Of a stretch of DNA of 64,000 nt, positions 26,588 through 34,991 are shown one piece after another (the first letter of the stretch is position 1; each line of letters begins with the position of its first letter). This DNA comes from Thermodesulfobacteriota bacterium (lineage in GTDB: Bacteria; Desulfobacterota; Desulfobacteria; Desulfobacterales; JAUWMJ01): assembly GCA_034189135.1 (NCBI GenBank), contig JAXHVO010000081.1, positions 57,035 to 121,034 on the forward strand, written 5' to 3'. The notes under the pieces were generated by a model. That model saw only the letters and a list, made by a program, of their open reading frames with translations, was not told where the DNA came from and ran no database searches. A program made the translations under genes and the position numbers.

Positions 26588-27529
26588 GTGAAAAATATAA
26601 AGACCTATGCTTTAATTTCACTGTTTTTATTCAGTCTGGCCGGTTGTGCTTCCCGCCCTGTGACTGTGGACCAGCCGATACCTGATACAATCAAAAAAAG
26701 AACCCCCCGGTATGCGTCTTTGGACGACGCGCTGGATTATACCGGCAAAGCGCTGAGCAATGAATTGCAGGAAATTGCCAAAAGAGATGTTGACAAGGCC
26801 GGTAAGGCGACCGTCATTATCATCGCCGATTTTGCCACCGTTGAAGGAAAGATCACTCGTTTTAGCCGATATATCGCAGATAAATTAACCCCCTATTTTG
26901 CACGGTCTAAAAATTTTTCAGTTTTAGAAAGAGCGTTGATTGACAAAGTCATTGAAGAGCATAAATTCCAGGCGTCTCCCTTTGTGGATGAAGACTCAAC
27001 TCAGGAATTCGGGAAACTTCTAGGGGCTGAAACCATAGTTGCCGGAACCATATCAGAGCTTGGCAATGCGTTTTATATCAATACCAAAGCGGTTGATGTC
27101 ACCAAAGGAAATATATTGGCTTCCCTTGACGTTGAAATTAGAAGAAACGCCCGAATGGTTGACCTTTACCATTCAGATCTGCCTCACTTAAATAAAAAGA
27201 AAGTGATCACCAAAGTTTTTCGGGCTCAGGGAATCGGTATCCCGTCCTCAAAACATAAAAACAGGTCTGTGGCGAGAGCCCTTGCATTTCGAGCCGCCAA
27301 GGGAGACGCCATGCGAAATCTTCTTGAGCAGATACAGTCCACCCAAATCACCTCCGATACCAAGATTAAAGACATGATGGCGGAAAACGACACCGTCCGT
27401 ATTCAGTTAAATTCAAGCCTGCGGGGAGCCCGCGTGGTCAATAAAAAACAAATGCCGGACGGTTCGGTTGAAGTGGAAATGGAAGTGGAGCTGACCGAAG
27501 ATTTTATCAATGCAGTTTATGGCGAGTAA
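26588..27529 (+). CDS. Lipoprotein with FlgO-like and LPP20-like domains
   Basis: 313 residues starting at GTG 26588, supported by a strong SD (aaaggag, five bases away); an upstream frame lacks one. The signal peptide ends in the lipobox SLAGC (Cys20). Residues about 70-205 resemble FlgO-type domains: ATVIIIADFATVEGKITRFSRYIADKLTPYF, then RSKNFSVLERALIDKVIEEHKF, GKLLGAETIVAGTI and the strand set ending EIRR. The last 75 residues (VARALAFRAAKGDAMRNLLEQIQ ... GSVEVEMEVELT) look like the LPP20/FlgP-type beta-alpha lipoprotein domain. In flagellated bacteria these occur as separate outer-membrane proteins near the flagellar base; here they are one chain. There are no flagellar genes beside it except motAB 7 kb away. 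Confidence 0.8.
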   Translation: MKNIKTYALISLFLFSLAGCASRPVTVDQPIPDTIKKRTPRYASLDDALDYTGKALSNELQEIAKRDVDKAGKATVIIIADFATVEGKITRFSRYIADKLTPYFARSKNFSVLERALIDKVIEEHKFQASPFVDEDSTQEFGKLLGAETIVAGTISELGNAFYINTKAVDVTKGNILASLDVEIRRNARMVDLYHSDLPHLNKKKVITKVFRAQGIGIPSSKHKNRSVARALAFRAAKGDAMRNLLEQIQSTQITSDTKIKDMMAENDTVRIQLNSSLRGARVVNKKQMPDGSVEVEMEVELTEDFINAVYGE

Positions 27530-27873
27530 CAAAATGATTTGAGGTGTTTCCCAAAAGCCAATTCTGCTGGCGTTGCAAAAAAAAGTCTAAGGGCTTCCTT
27601 CCTGGGTGGCACAACGCCTATCTATGAACGCTGAAGAGAAAGTAATCTTTTTGCACTCCCGCAAACCCCATCTAATATATTGCGTAAAAACAAATAGTTA
27701 AACATTTAGTTGCCGCTGCATTTTGGGCCAGGCACAATAATTTCTTTGCCTATCCCACAAAAAAATAAATTCTGTCTTGACTACCACCCCACATCCTATT
27801 ATATAATCCACGTTTTAGTTGCACAGTTGGATGGGTTGTATATCATTAAAACCATAAAAGAGGGGGAGTTATT
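27530..27873. other. livK upstream region (344 bp) with candidate promoter
   Basis: No gene. The first 150 bases hold nested inverted words (ggcgttg/caacgcc and gcaaaaa/tttttgc, about 27573-27655). Then a candidate sigma-70 promoter: ttgact (27777-27782) and tataat (27802-27807) with a 19-base spacer, which is two longer than ideal. About 66 bases then lead to the livK ATG. Confidence 0.45.
27777..27807 (+). promoter_or_regulatory. Candidate livK promoter
   Basis: ttgact and a perfect tataat with 19 bases between. The -10 is good, the spacer long. It sits 66 bases upstream of livK with no other obvious box. Confidence 0.4.
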
Positions 27874-29004
27874 ATGAGAAATCGTTTTAGAAAGCTTTTA
27901 ATTCCGGCAATCATTGGAATGTTCCTGGTGCTGACCATGTCCGGCAGCGGACTTGCTGCAAGTGCAATCAAGCTCGGAGTTGCTGGCCCGCACAGCGGTG
28001 ATCTGGCGTCTTATGGTATCCCGACCATTAAGGCGGCAGAGCTGGTGGTCAAGGATATAAATGCAAAGGGCGGCGTTCTCGGCAAAAAGGTGAAGCTTTT
28101 GGTGGAAGATGATGTCTGTAAACCGGAGATAGCCACCAACACGGCGACCAAGCTGATATCCCTAAAGGCGGATATCGTGCTGGGACATATCTGCAGTGGC
28201 GCTACCAAAGCCGCTCTTGGAATCTATAAGGATTCCAAGCTGATCGCCATGTCTCCTTCTGCCACAAACCCTGCCCTGACCCAGAGCGGCGATTATCCCA
28301 ATTTTTATCGGACCATCGCTTCAGACGATGCCCAGGCAAAACTGGAAGTCGATTTTGCCCTTGACGTTTTAAAGCTGAGCAAAATTGCGGTGCTTCATGA
28401 CAAGGGTGACTATGGTAAAGGTCTGGCAGAATTTGCCAAGGCTTTCCTGGAAAAAGACAAACGAGCCAAAGTCGTGCTGTACGAAGGGATTACACCGGGT
28501 GCAGTTGATTATTCAGCGGTTGTGCAGAAAATCAAACGTAAAAAAGCCGAGGCGGTTATATTCGGCGGTTATCATCCTGAAGCATCAAAGATAGTGAGCC
28601 AGATGCGCAAAAAAAGAATGAAAACCATTTTTATTTCCGATGACGGCGTAAAGGATGATACCTTTATCAAGGTGGCCGGCAAGTATGCTGAAGGAGTCTA
28701 TGCGACCGGCCCCAAGGATGTGTCAAAAAATCCGATGGCTATTGCCGCCAATGAGGCCCATAAAAAGGCATACGGGAAAGATCCGGGTGCTTTCTTTTTA
28801 AATGCCTATTCGGCTGCACTGGCATTGCTCAATGCCATCGAAAAGGCGGGTTCTACGGATTATAATGCCGTTTCAAAAGCCCTTACCACCGAGTATGTCC
28901 AAACCCCCCTTGGCAAGATAAGCTTTGACAAAAGAGGGGATGCCATCGGTGTCGGTTTTTCCATGTACCAGGTGCAAAAAGGCGTCTATGTTGAAGTAAA
29001 ATAA
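27874..29004 (+). CDS. livK: Branched-chain amino acid ABC transporter substrate-binding protein LivK
   Basis: Periplasmic type I binding protein, 376 residues. Signal peptide residues 1-29 (KLLIPAIIGMFLVLTMSGSGLAA), then SAIKLGVAGPHSGDLASYGI, the amino-acid binding loop region, and VLGHICSGATKAALGIYKDSKL containing the ligand-contact serines. The mature protein shows the LivK/LIV-BP two-lobed layout. SD agggggag lies 6 bases before the ATG. It is followed by a strong hairpin (29017-29044) and then livHMGF, the usual arrangement in which the binding protein is made in excess. Substrate: leucine, isoleucine, valine or similar, not decidable here. Confidence 0.95.
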   Translation: MRNRFRKLLIPAIIGMFLVLTMSGSGLAASAIKLGVAGPHSGDLASYGIPTIKAAELVVKDINAKGGVLGKKVKLLVEDDVCKPEIATNTATKLISLKADIVLGHICSGATKAALGIYKDSKLIAMSPSATNPALTQSGDYPNFYRTIASDDAQAKLEVDFALDVLKLSKIAVLHDKGDYGKGLAEFAKAFLEKDKRAKVVLYEGITPGAVDYSAVVQKIKRKKAEAVIFGGYHPEASKIVSQMRKKRMKTIFISDDGVKDDTFIKVAGKYAEGVYATGPKDVSKNPMAIAANEAHKKAYGKDPGAFFLNAYSAALALLNAIEKAGSTDYNAVSKALTTEYVQTPLGKISFDKRGDAIGVGFSMYQVQKGVYVEVK

Positions 29005-29016
29005 AACAAATCATAT

Positions 29017-29050
29017 AAAGGGCAGGTTTTTTAACCTGCCCTTTTAATTT
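29017..29050 (+). terminator. Attenuator/terminator after livK
   Basis: 12-bp perfect stem: aaagggcaggtt (29017-29028) with aacctgcccttt (29033-29044), loop tttt, followed by ttaattt. It likely ends most transcripts after livK and lets some continue into livHMGF, giving more binding protein than membrane complex. Confidence 0.85.
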
Positions 29051-29140
29051 AAACATCAGATTTGTTAAAGCAAAGCGCTGTTTGCCTTGGCCCTTTAGTC
29101 TTGCTTTGTGCCTTAAAAATGGAGATTGTTGCTTTTTATT

Positions 29141-30043
29141 ATGGATTATTTCCTAGAGCTTTTTCTTGGAGGACTGACCCGCGGGAGCATTTACGCCCTG
29201 ATCGCCCTGGGCTATACCATGGTTTACGGGATTATTCAGCTGATTAATTTTGCCCATGGTGAAATATACATGATCGGGGCATTTACCGCCCTGATTGTGG
29301 CCGGTGTCCTGACCATGCTGGGGTGGAATCATATTGCCATTATTGTCATCGCGGCATTTATTGCGGTGATTTATTCATCGGCCTATGGTTATACGGTGGA
29401 AAAAATCGCCTATAAACCGCTGCGTTATGCCCCGAGGCTGTCCGCCCTGATCAGTGCCATCGGTATGTCGCTTTTTCTGCAAAACTATGTTCTGTTGGCA
29501 CAGACCTCCGATTTTCTTCCATTTCCCAGCTTGATTCCCGACTTTGAGTTTTTAGAACCCTATGCGCACATTATCAGATCCACGGAGATAGTCATTGTGG
29601 CTACAACCACGGTTGTCATGATTCTGCTGACCTTTCTTATTAAATTTACCAAGATCGGCAAGGCCATGCGCGCCACTGCCCAGGACAGAAACATGGCCAT
29701 GCTGGTTGGGGTGGATGTTAATCGGGTCATTTCCGTCACTTTTATCGTCGGGTCTGCCACCGCCGCACTGGGTGGGGTGCTGATTGCCTCTCATATCGGT
29801 CAGATCAACTTTTATATTGGCTTTATAGCCGGTATAAAGGCATTTGTTGCCGCAGTACTCGGCGGAATCGGCAGTATCCCCGGAGCAGTTTTGGGAAGCC
29901 TGGTTCTTGGGTGGACCGAAAGTTTTTTTACCGGCTATGTTTCCAGCGATTACGAAGATGTTTTTGCCTTTTTGTTTCTGGTTTTTATTCTGATATTCAA
30001 GCCGTCAGGTATTATGGGGCGTTCTGAGCAGGAGAAGGTATAG
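29141..30043 (+). CDS. livH: Branched-chain amino acid ABC transporter permease LivH
   Basis: Inner-membrane permease, about 300 residues, eight helices. Starts with MDYFLELFLGGLTRGSIYALIALGYTMVYGIIQLINFAHGEIYMIGA, the standard LivH N-terminus; the ATG at 29141 is preferred to a TTG 15 bases upstream. The EAA-like loop is KIGKAMRATAQDRNMAMLVGVDVNRV (about residues 185-210), and GGIGSIPGAVLGSLVLG is conserved in both Liv permeases. The next gene starts two bases after the stop. Confidence 0.95.
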   Translation: MDYFLELFLGGLTRGSIYALIALGYTMVYGIIQLINFAHGEIYMIGAFTALIVAGVLTMLGWNHIAIIVIAAFIAVIYSSAYGYTVEKIAYKPLRYAPRLSALISAIGMSLFLQNYVLLAQTSDFLPFPSLIPDFEFLEPYAHIIRSTEIVIVATTTVVMILLTFLIKFTKIGKAMRATAQDRNMAMLVGVDVNRVISVTFIVGSATAALGGVLIASHIGQINFYIGFIAGIKAFVAAVLGGIGSIPGAVLGSLVLGWTESFFTGYVSSDYEDVFAFLFLVFILIFKPSGIMGRSEQEKV

Positions 30044-30045
30044 AA

Positions 30046-31266
30046 TTGATTAAAATCGATGAAATAAAAAAATCTTTTTTTGTCTCGCTCTGGTTTATGT
30101 TTTTGACCTTTCCCATCATGGTGATCCGGGTCAATACCATTGAAAAAGTGATCCAATGGCGCTGGGAAAGGATGTTTTTTATCGGAGTCGGAACTTTTAT
30201 TCTTTCCTTTGTCTGGCGTTATCTCATAAAGCGAAAAGAGCTGGGGATAAAAAAGGCGGAAGCCGGTGATGTGGGGAAAGCACCATTAAGCCAGCGGATT
30301 TTTGAAGAACGGCGGGTCTATATACCCGCTCTGATCGCGGTGGCTGTTTTTATTATCGCCTTTCCCTTTGTTTTTTCCATGTACCAGACCAATATCATGC
30401 TGACCGCACTTATTTATATCATGTGCGGGCTGGGCCTTAACATCGTTGTGGGCCTGGCCGGTCTTCTCGATCTTGGATACGTTGCTTTTTACGCGGTGGG
30501 AGCCTATGGCTATGCATTATTGAACTATCATTTTGGCGTCAGTTTCTGGTTTGCACTTCCCATTGGTGCAAGTATCGGCTTTTTCTTTGGAATACTGTTA
30601 GGCTATCCGGTGCTTCGTTTGCGGGGAGACTACCTGGCCATTGTTACCCTGGGTTTTGGAGAAATCATACGGCTTATTTTGGAGAACTGGAATGAATTTT
30701 CTTTTGGGCCCAGTGGTATTGCCAATATTCCGCGGCCGGGATTTTTCGGTATCCAGTTTTCTCTTCACCATGCCACCATTTATATCTATTTTATCATGAT
30801 TGCCCTGGTTATTTTTACCATTTTTGTGGTGAGCAGGCTGCAAAATTCCAGAATAGGAAGGGCTTGGATTGCTTTGCGTGAAGACGAAGTGGCTTGCCAG
30901 GCCATGGGAATTGACAAAACCAAGACCAAGTTGACCGCATTTGCTTTGGGGGCCACATGGGCCGGAATGGCCGGCGTCCTTTTTGCCGCCAAGACCACCT
31001 TTATCAATCCGGCCAGTTTCACTTTGTGGGAGTCGATCTTTTTCCTGTGTGTGGTGGTGTTGGGAGGAATGGGATCGGTTACCGGGGTTATTTTCGGTGC
31101 ACTTATATTGGTTCTTTTACCTGAATACCTCAGGGTATTTGCCGAATACCGTATTCTTTTATTTGGAGCTGTTCTGGTGGTCATGATGGTTTTTCGTCCC
31201 GGCGGCATTATCACCAACGTGCGCAGAACATATAAGTTTGAAGGTTTAGCTAAGAATAATAAATAA
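30046..31266 (+). CDS. livM: Branched-chain amino acid ABC transporter permease LivM
   Basis: Second permease, 406 residues. It has an extra N-terminal region (residues 1-100, two helices plus a charged linker IKKAEAGDVGKAPLSQRIFEERR) before the LivM core, starting around IMCGLGLNIVVGLAGLLDLGYVAFYAVGAY. EAA loop: RIGRAWIALREDEVACQAMGI. Start is TTG 30046, with SD-like ggagaagg about 8 bases upstream; no ATG fits better. It is two bases after livH and seven before livG, so it is translationally coupled. The N-terminal extension occurs in some LivM proteins. Confidence 0.93.
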   Translation: MIKIDEIKKSFFVSLWFMFLTFPIMVIRVNTIEKVIQWRWERMFFIGVGTFILSFVWRYLIKRKELGIKKAEAGDVGKAPLSQRIFEERRVYIPALIAVAVFIIAFPFVFSMYQTNIMLTALIYIMCGLGLNIVVGLAGLLDLGYVAFYAVGAYGYALLNYHFGVSFWFALPIGASIGFFFGILLGYPVLRLRGDYLAIVTLGFGEIIRLILENWNEFSFGPSGIANIPRPGFFGIQFSLHHATIYIYFIMIALVIFTIFVVSRLQNSRIGRAWIALREDEVACQAMGIDKTKTKLTAFALGATWAGMAGVLFAAKTTFINPASFTLWESIFFLCVVVLGGMGSVTGVIFGALILVLLPEYLRVFAEYRILLFGAVLVVMMVFRPGGIITNVRRTYKFEGLAKNNK

Positions 31267-31272
31267 TAAAAT

Positions 31273-32061
31273 ATGGAACCGATACTGGAAGTTAATAATC
31301 TGACCATGCAATTCGGGGGGCTGCGGGCACTGGAAGATCTCGACCTTGATGTGAAAGAGGGAGAAATCGTTGCCTTGATCGGCCCCAACGGCGCGGGGAA
31401 AACCACTTTTTTTAACTGTATTACCGGAATTCATCAGCCGACCAAAGGGGATATGTTTATTTCACCACCCGGGAAAGAACGAAAAAGTATCAATGGATTA
31501 AAGCCGAACCGTGTTACCGAAAGGGGTATGGCGCGAACATTTCAGAATATTCGTCTGTTTCCCAATATGACCGTTCTGGAAAATGTAATGATCGGGCGGC
31601 ATTGCAGAATGTCCGCGGGTATTTTAGGTGCCGTATTCAGAGGCGGATCAACTGTCAGGGAAGAAAAGAAAGTGGTGGAAGACAGTTATGCCATGCTGGA
31701 AAAGATAGGACTGACTAAATATGTCAATGAGCTTGCCATGAACCTTCCCTATGGCGCCCAGCGGCGCCTTGAAATCGCACGGGCCATGGCTACCGAGCCT
31801 TTTTTACTCCTTCTTGACGAGCCGGCTGCCGGTATGAATGTTAAGGAAACCCGGGAGCTTGATGAGTTGATTTTGCAGATTCGCGACCAAGAAAAAGTAT
31901 CCATACTTCTGATTGAACATGATATGAAACTGGTGATGAGTTTGTCTGATCGTATTTTTGTGGTCGATTACGGAAAGAAAATTGCCCAGGGAACGCCGGA
32001 TGAGATCCAACACAATCCTGCGGTGATTAAGGCCTATCTTGGAGAAGATATCGATGCTTAA
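31273..32061 (+). CDS. livG: Branched-chain amino acid ABC transporter ATP-binding protein LivG
   Basis: Cytoplasmic ATPase, 262 residues. Walker A GPNGAGKTT at about residues 38-46, Q-loop TFQNIRLFPNMTV, an unusual signature (LPYGAQRRLEIARAMA, with YGAQ for SGGQ, common in LivG), Walker B LLLLDEPAAGMN and switch LIEHDMKLVMSLSD. The C-terminal AYLGEDIDA is the short LivG tail. Its stop overlaps the start of livF. Confidence 0.95.
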   Translation: MEPILEVNNLTMQFGGLRALEDLDLDVKEGEIVALIGPNGAGKTTFFNCITGIHQPTKGDMFISPPGKERKSINGLKPNRVTERGMARTFQNIRLFPNMTVLENVMIGRHCRMSAGILGAVFRGGSTVREEKKVVEDSYAMLEKIGLTKYVNELAMNLPYGAQRRLEIARAMATEPFLLLLDEPAAGMNVKETRELDELILQIRDQEKVSILLIEHDMKLVMSLSDRIFVVDYGKKIAQGTPDEIQHNPAVIKAYLGEDIDA

Positions 32062-32761
32062 GCTTAAGAACGTACAGACTTTTTATGGAAACATCCAGGC
32101 GTTGAAAGATGTGACCATTGAGATATCCGAAGGAGAAATCATTACCTTAATCGGCGCAAACGGGGCAGGAAAAACCACCACACTGATGTCGGTTTGCGGT
32201 GTGGTCCCTCCGAGATCAGGTGAAATTTATTTCCTGGGCCAACCGATACATCATACTCCGCCCAACCAGATCGTTTCCCTCGGGGTCTGTCAGGTTCCTG
32301 AGGGTCGACGTATTTTCCCCTATTTGACCGTTTTGGAAAACCTGGATATGGGGGCATTTCTACGAACAGATAAGACCGGCATCAAAAAAGATTTAGAATA
32401 TGTGTTCGAGCTTTTCCCTATTCTGGCCGAACGACGGCATCAGGCAGGCGGAACGCTCAGCGGCGGGGAACAACAAATGCTTGCGGTTTCCAGAGCGATC
32501 ATGTCCAAACCAAGGTTGCTTTTACTGGACGAACCTTCATTGGGTCTTGCACCACTGGTGGTTAAACAGATTTTCAGTATTATCAAAAAGATCAATAGCG
32601 AAAACAAGACCACCATTTTTCTGGTTGAACAAAATGCCAATCTAGCCCTCAAAGTGGCCCACAGGGGGTATGTCATGGAAACCGGTCGAATCACTCTGTC
32701 CGATTCAGCGTCAAATCTTCTGTCCAATGAACAGGTTAAAAAAGCCTATCTGGGGCAGTAG
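32054..32761 (+). CDS. livF: Branched-chain amino acid ABC transporter ATP-binding protein LivF
   Basis: 235 residues from the ATG at 32054 with SD ggag 9 bases upstream. An alternative start 15 bases earlier overlaps livG more. Walker A GANGAGKTT, signature LSGGEQQMLAVSRA, Walker B LLLLDEPSLGLAP, and H-loop LVEQNANLALK. Overlap with livG is eight bases. It is the last gene of the livKHMGF operon; after it comes repeat B and then repeat A. Confidence 0.95.
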   Translation: MLKLKNVQTFYGNIQALKDVTIEISEGEIITLIGANGAGKTTTLMSVCGVVPPRSGEIYFLGQPIHHTPPNQIVSLGVCQVPEGRRIFPYLTVLENLDMGAFLRTDKTGIKKDLEYVFELFPILAERRHQAGGTLSGGEQQMLAVSRAIMSKPRLLLLDEPSLGLAPLVVKQIFSIIKKINSENKTTIFLVEQNANLALKVAHRGYVMETGRITLSDSASNLLSNEQVKKAYLGQ

Positions 32762-32786
32762 GTCCCGGCACCTGCAAGACAGTGGT

Positions 32787-32814
32787 TTAAAAGTGCTGTT
32801 TTGTAAAGGTCTCT
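32787..32814. repeat. Repeat B remnant
   Basis: Inverted complement of the repeat B end: aaaagtgctgttttgt then aaaggtctct. It lies about 26 bases after livF. Three substitutions relative to the 61666 copy. Confidence 0.6.
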
Positions 32815-32895
32815 AAAATTTAAAAGCACGAAATCTGTCCATTTTGCAAGATTGGGCGAAACCAATCCGAATATCCAGCGTCCTGATTTCTTACA

Positions 32896-33240
32896 CTTAT
32901 ACTGTTTCTCATAAATTTTCATGCCCGACTGGGCACAACGAAGCATGAAACCAAAGGCTCGACCGGGGAATCGCCTATTTGCCCGGTACAAAACTTAACC
33001 AATGAGATCGGTATCGTACACGCCCCCTATCTTCTCAGTTAAATCGATACAGGCAGAGACGATCAACGCCGCCGTGGTATTCTGTCCTTTGGGGCTGGTT
33101 CAAATCTAATTGAAGTCTGCCTCAGGCAGACCGTACGTTTATTTATAGATCAGATTATTAAATTTTGTACTGGGCAAATAGGCGATTCCCCGGTCGAGTC
33201 AAGCTACGTTTGAAAAACGAATGTTTATTTCTAATGAGTA
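32896..33240 (-). repeat. Repeat family A, copy 2 (most complete)
   Basis: The inner element 32958-33198 (241 bp) is bounded by 36-bp inverted repeats with one mismatch (32958-32993 and 33163-33198). The core is the inverted complement of copy 1 (cgccccctatc ... ggctggttcaaatct ... cgtacgt). Outer parts are shared as well: cttatactgtttctca at 32896-32911, as beside copy 1, and a right flank to 33240, as beside copy 3. A small hairpin in the core (gtctgcct-c-aggcagac, 33112-33131) replaces the differently-sequenced hairpin seen at the same place in copies 1 and 3. Confidence 0.8.
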
Positions 33241-33333
33241 TGTGCCGAAATATGGAATTGCAGTATATGTGGTTGTAGAAAAAACCATTTACCTGACAGA
33301 ACGCCTTTTAACTACCACTATAAGGAGGTCCCT

Positions 33334-34098
33334 ATGAAAAAAATGATACCCATTATTTTGTGTCTGCTGCTGATCGTTCCGACTGCCTCTTATGCACTGG
33401 GTCTTGAATTCGCGGTTGGTGCCTGGAAGCAGTCTCCTGAGGGTTTTATGTCATATGAGCAGCTCACCATCGACGATGAGCTGGATCTGGAAAGAGATTG
33501 CAATTATGACGATGAAACCCGTTTCAGCGGAAGAATGAAGATCGATATGCCCCTGGCTCTACCGAATATATATCTTATGGCCTCTCCCATCGAGTTTGAC
33601 GGTACGGGCTCGAAAACGGTTAGTTTTAAATTCGGTGATGATACATTCAATGCAACTGATCCATTTTATTCCAAGCTCACCCTTGACCATTATGATGTGG
33701 GTTTTTACTATGGGATTCCCGCCATTGAAACCCTATCCGCTGAAACGCTTAATCTGGATCTGGGGCTTAATATCAGGATTTATGATTTTGAAGCCCAAAT
33801 TAGGCAGGATACAGCAGGCCTGGAGGAATCAGAAGACTTTACCCTTCCTGTTCCCATGGTTTACCTTGCATTGCAGGTAAAACCGGTGGATAAACTTTCC
33901 ATTGAAGCAGAGGCCAGAGGAATTTCATACAGCGGAAACCAGCTGTACAGCCTCATCGGTAGGGTGAAGCTTAATATTTTTGGACCGCTGTTTACCGCTG
34001 CAGGGTATCGATATGACAAACTGAAAATTGACGAAGAAGACGTTGAAGTGGATGTTGATTTTAGCGGGCCGTTTGTTGAAGCCGGGTTTAAGTTTTGA
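33334..34098 (+). CDS. TIGR04219-type outer-membrane beta-barrel protein
   Basis: 254 residues with signal peptide (residues 1-20, TASYA-LG). Alternating amphipathic beta strands run to the C-terminus, which ends AGFKF, with the terminal aromatic needed for insertion by the BAM complex. The overall pattern (LEFAVGAWKQSPEG, a long loop, GFYYGIP, LNLDLGLNIRIYDF, YSLIGRVKLNIFGPLFTAAGYRYDK) fits the TIGR04219 family of small outer-membrane proteins of unknown function in delta- and gammaproteobacteria. Strong SD 5 bases upstream. A bidirectional terminator separates it from motB. Confidence 0.82.
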   Translation: MKKMIPIILCLLLIVPTASYALGLEFAVGAWKQSPEGFMSYEQLTIDDELDLERDCNYDDETRFSGRMKIDMPLALPNIYLMASPIEFDGTGSKTVSFKFGDDTFNATDPFYSKLTLDHYDVGFYYGIPAIETLSAETLNLDLGLNIRIYDFEAQIRQDTAGLEESEDFTLPVPMVYLALQVKPVDKLSIEAEARGISYSGNQLYSLIGRVKLNIFGPLFTAAGYRYDKLKIDEEDVEVDVDFSGPFVEAGFKF

Positions 34099-34133
34099 TG
34101 GCGTGGTAAAAATTACCGCCATTTCGCTGATTC

Positions 34134-34185
34134 GGTTTTTCAGGAACTTGACATACTATAGCTATCGGCTTGTTCCTGAAAAACC
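34134..34185. terminator. Bidirectional terminator between beta-barrel gene and motB
   Basis: Perfect 14-bp inverted repeat ggtttttcaggaac (34134-34147) with 34172-34185, 24-base loop. It sits between converging genes. Both arms have A- or T-rich outer halves (ttttt on one strand, aaaaa on the other), so it could stop transcripts from either side. Confidence 0.65.
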
Positions 34186-34202
34186 ACCGCGCCGCATTTT
34201 AT

Positions 34203-34991
34203 TTACTTTTCCATCCGGGGTTTACGAGGAGACTGGGCTTTGAGGATAATCTCCACTCGCCGGTTTTTACTCCTTCCCTCTGCTGTATCATTGGGTTCCC
34301 GTGGACGATATTCGCCATACCCCATGGCTGAAATGCGCGAGGGTTTTATATACGTTTTGTGCAACAGAAATTCTGCCACAGAAGCAGCGCGGGCAATGGA
34401 CAATTCAAGGTTTGACTTATAGATCCAGTTGCTTCTCAGCGGGACATTGTCGGTATGACCGGTAACGGTTATGTTGCCTTTTGTTTTTTGCAAAACCGAC
34501 CCTATCTTTCGTAACAACGGCTTCATCTGCTGTTTAATATCTGCTTTGCCGGAATCAAAGGTTGTTTCGCCCATCAGCCGGACACTTATTTCTTTATCAC
34601 CGACTTCCACCTGAATCAAATTTTTCATGCCCTGTGAAAGGGTCTCTACGGCTTTCTTAAGCTCTTCTCCAATGGTTTTCTTTTCCTGGGTGACAATAAA
34701 CTCTTCACGCTGCTGGATGGCAATGAGCTCCTGGTCAAAATCCTTGGCGATTATCTTCATTCCTTTGGCAGGCTCCATGGTTTTGACCTTGCGCTGAACC
34801 CCAAAGGCATTTCTCAGGGACCCGGCCACCTGCTTGTATATGGCTCTATCCATTTCAGAAAAAGAGAGTAAAAGAACAAAAAAGCACAGAAGCAGGCTCA
34901 TCAGGTCTCCGAAAGTAACCACCCAAGCAGGTGCGCCTTCACTGACTTCCATTTCGAGTTGTTTAATTTTTGCATTTAACTCGTTATTCAT
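34203..34991 (-). CDS. motB: Flagellar stator subunit MotB
   Basis: 262 residues. Single N-terminal helix with the proton/ion-carrying Asp29 (PAWVVTFGDLMSLLLCFFVLLLSFSE), a linker/plug region, and a C-terminal OmpA peptidoglycan-binding domain (about 140-250: VTGHTDNVP, LSIARAASVAEFL, GYGEYRPREPNDTAEGRSKNRRVEI). The stator is anchored through this domain. The absence of long Pro-rich extension and the closely similar MotA favour a PomB/MotB-type stator; ion (H+ or Na+) not decidable. It overlaps motA by eight bases. No other flagellar genes are near. Confidence 0.94.
   Translation of the reverse strand: MNNELNAKIKQLEMEVSEGAPAWVVTFGDLMSLLLCFFVLLLSFSEMDRAIYKQVAGSLRNAFGVQRKVKTMEPAKGMKIIAKDFDQELIAIQQREEFIVTQEKKTIGEELKKAVETLSQGMKNLIQVEVGDKEISVRLMGETTFDSGKADIKQQMKPLLRKIGSVLQKTKGNITVTGHTDNVPLRSNWIYKSNLELSIARAASVAEFLLHKTYIKPSRISAMGYGEYRPREPNDTAEGRSKNRRVEIILKAQSPRKPRMEK

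Larger units (their letters stand above)
32762..33333. other. Gene-free spacer filled by repeats B and A
   Basis: 572 bases without a gene. 32787-32814 is a repeat B end, 32896-33240 is repeat A copy 2. The remaining ~90 bases before the beta-barrel gene should hold its promoter and end in a strong SD (aaggagg, 33322-33328). There is no clear terminator after livF. Confidence 0.6.

Noticed and set aside
33090..33120. T-loop-like ggttcaaatct word (repeat A), suggesting a tRNA
   Set aside because: The flanking stems do not pair as a T-arm and there is no acceptor or anticodon arm at the right distance.
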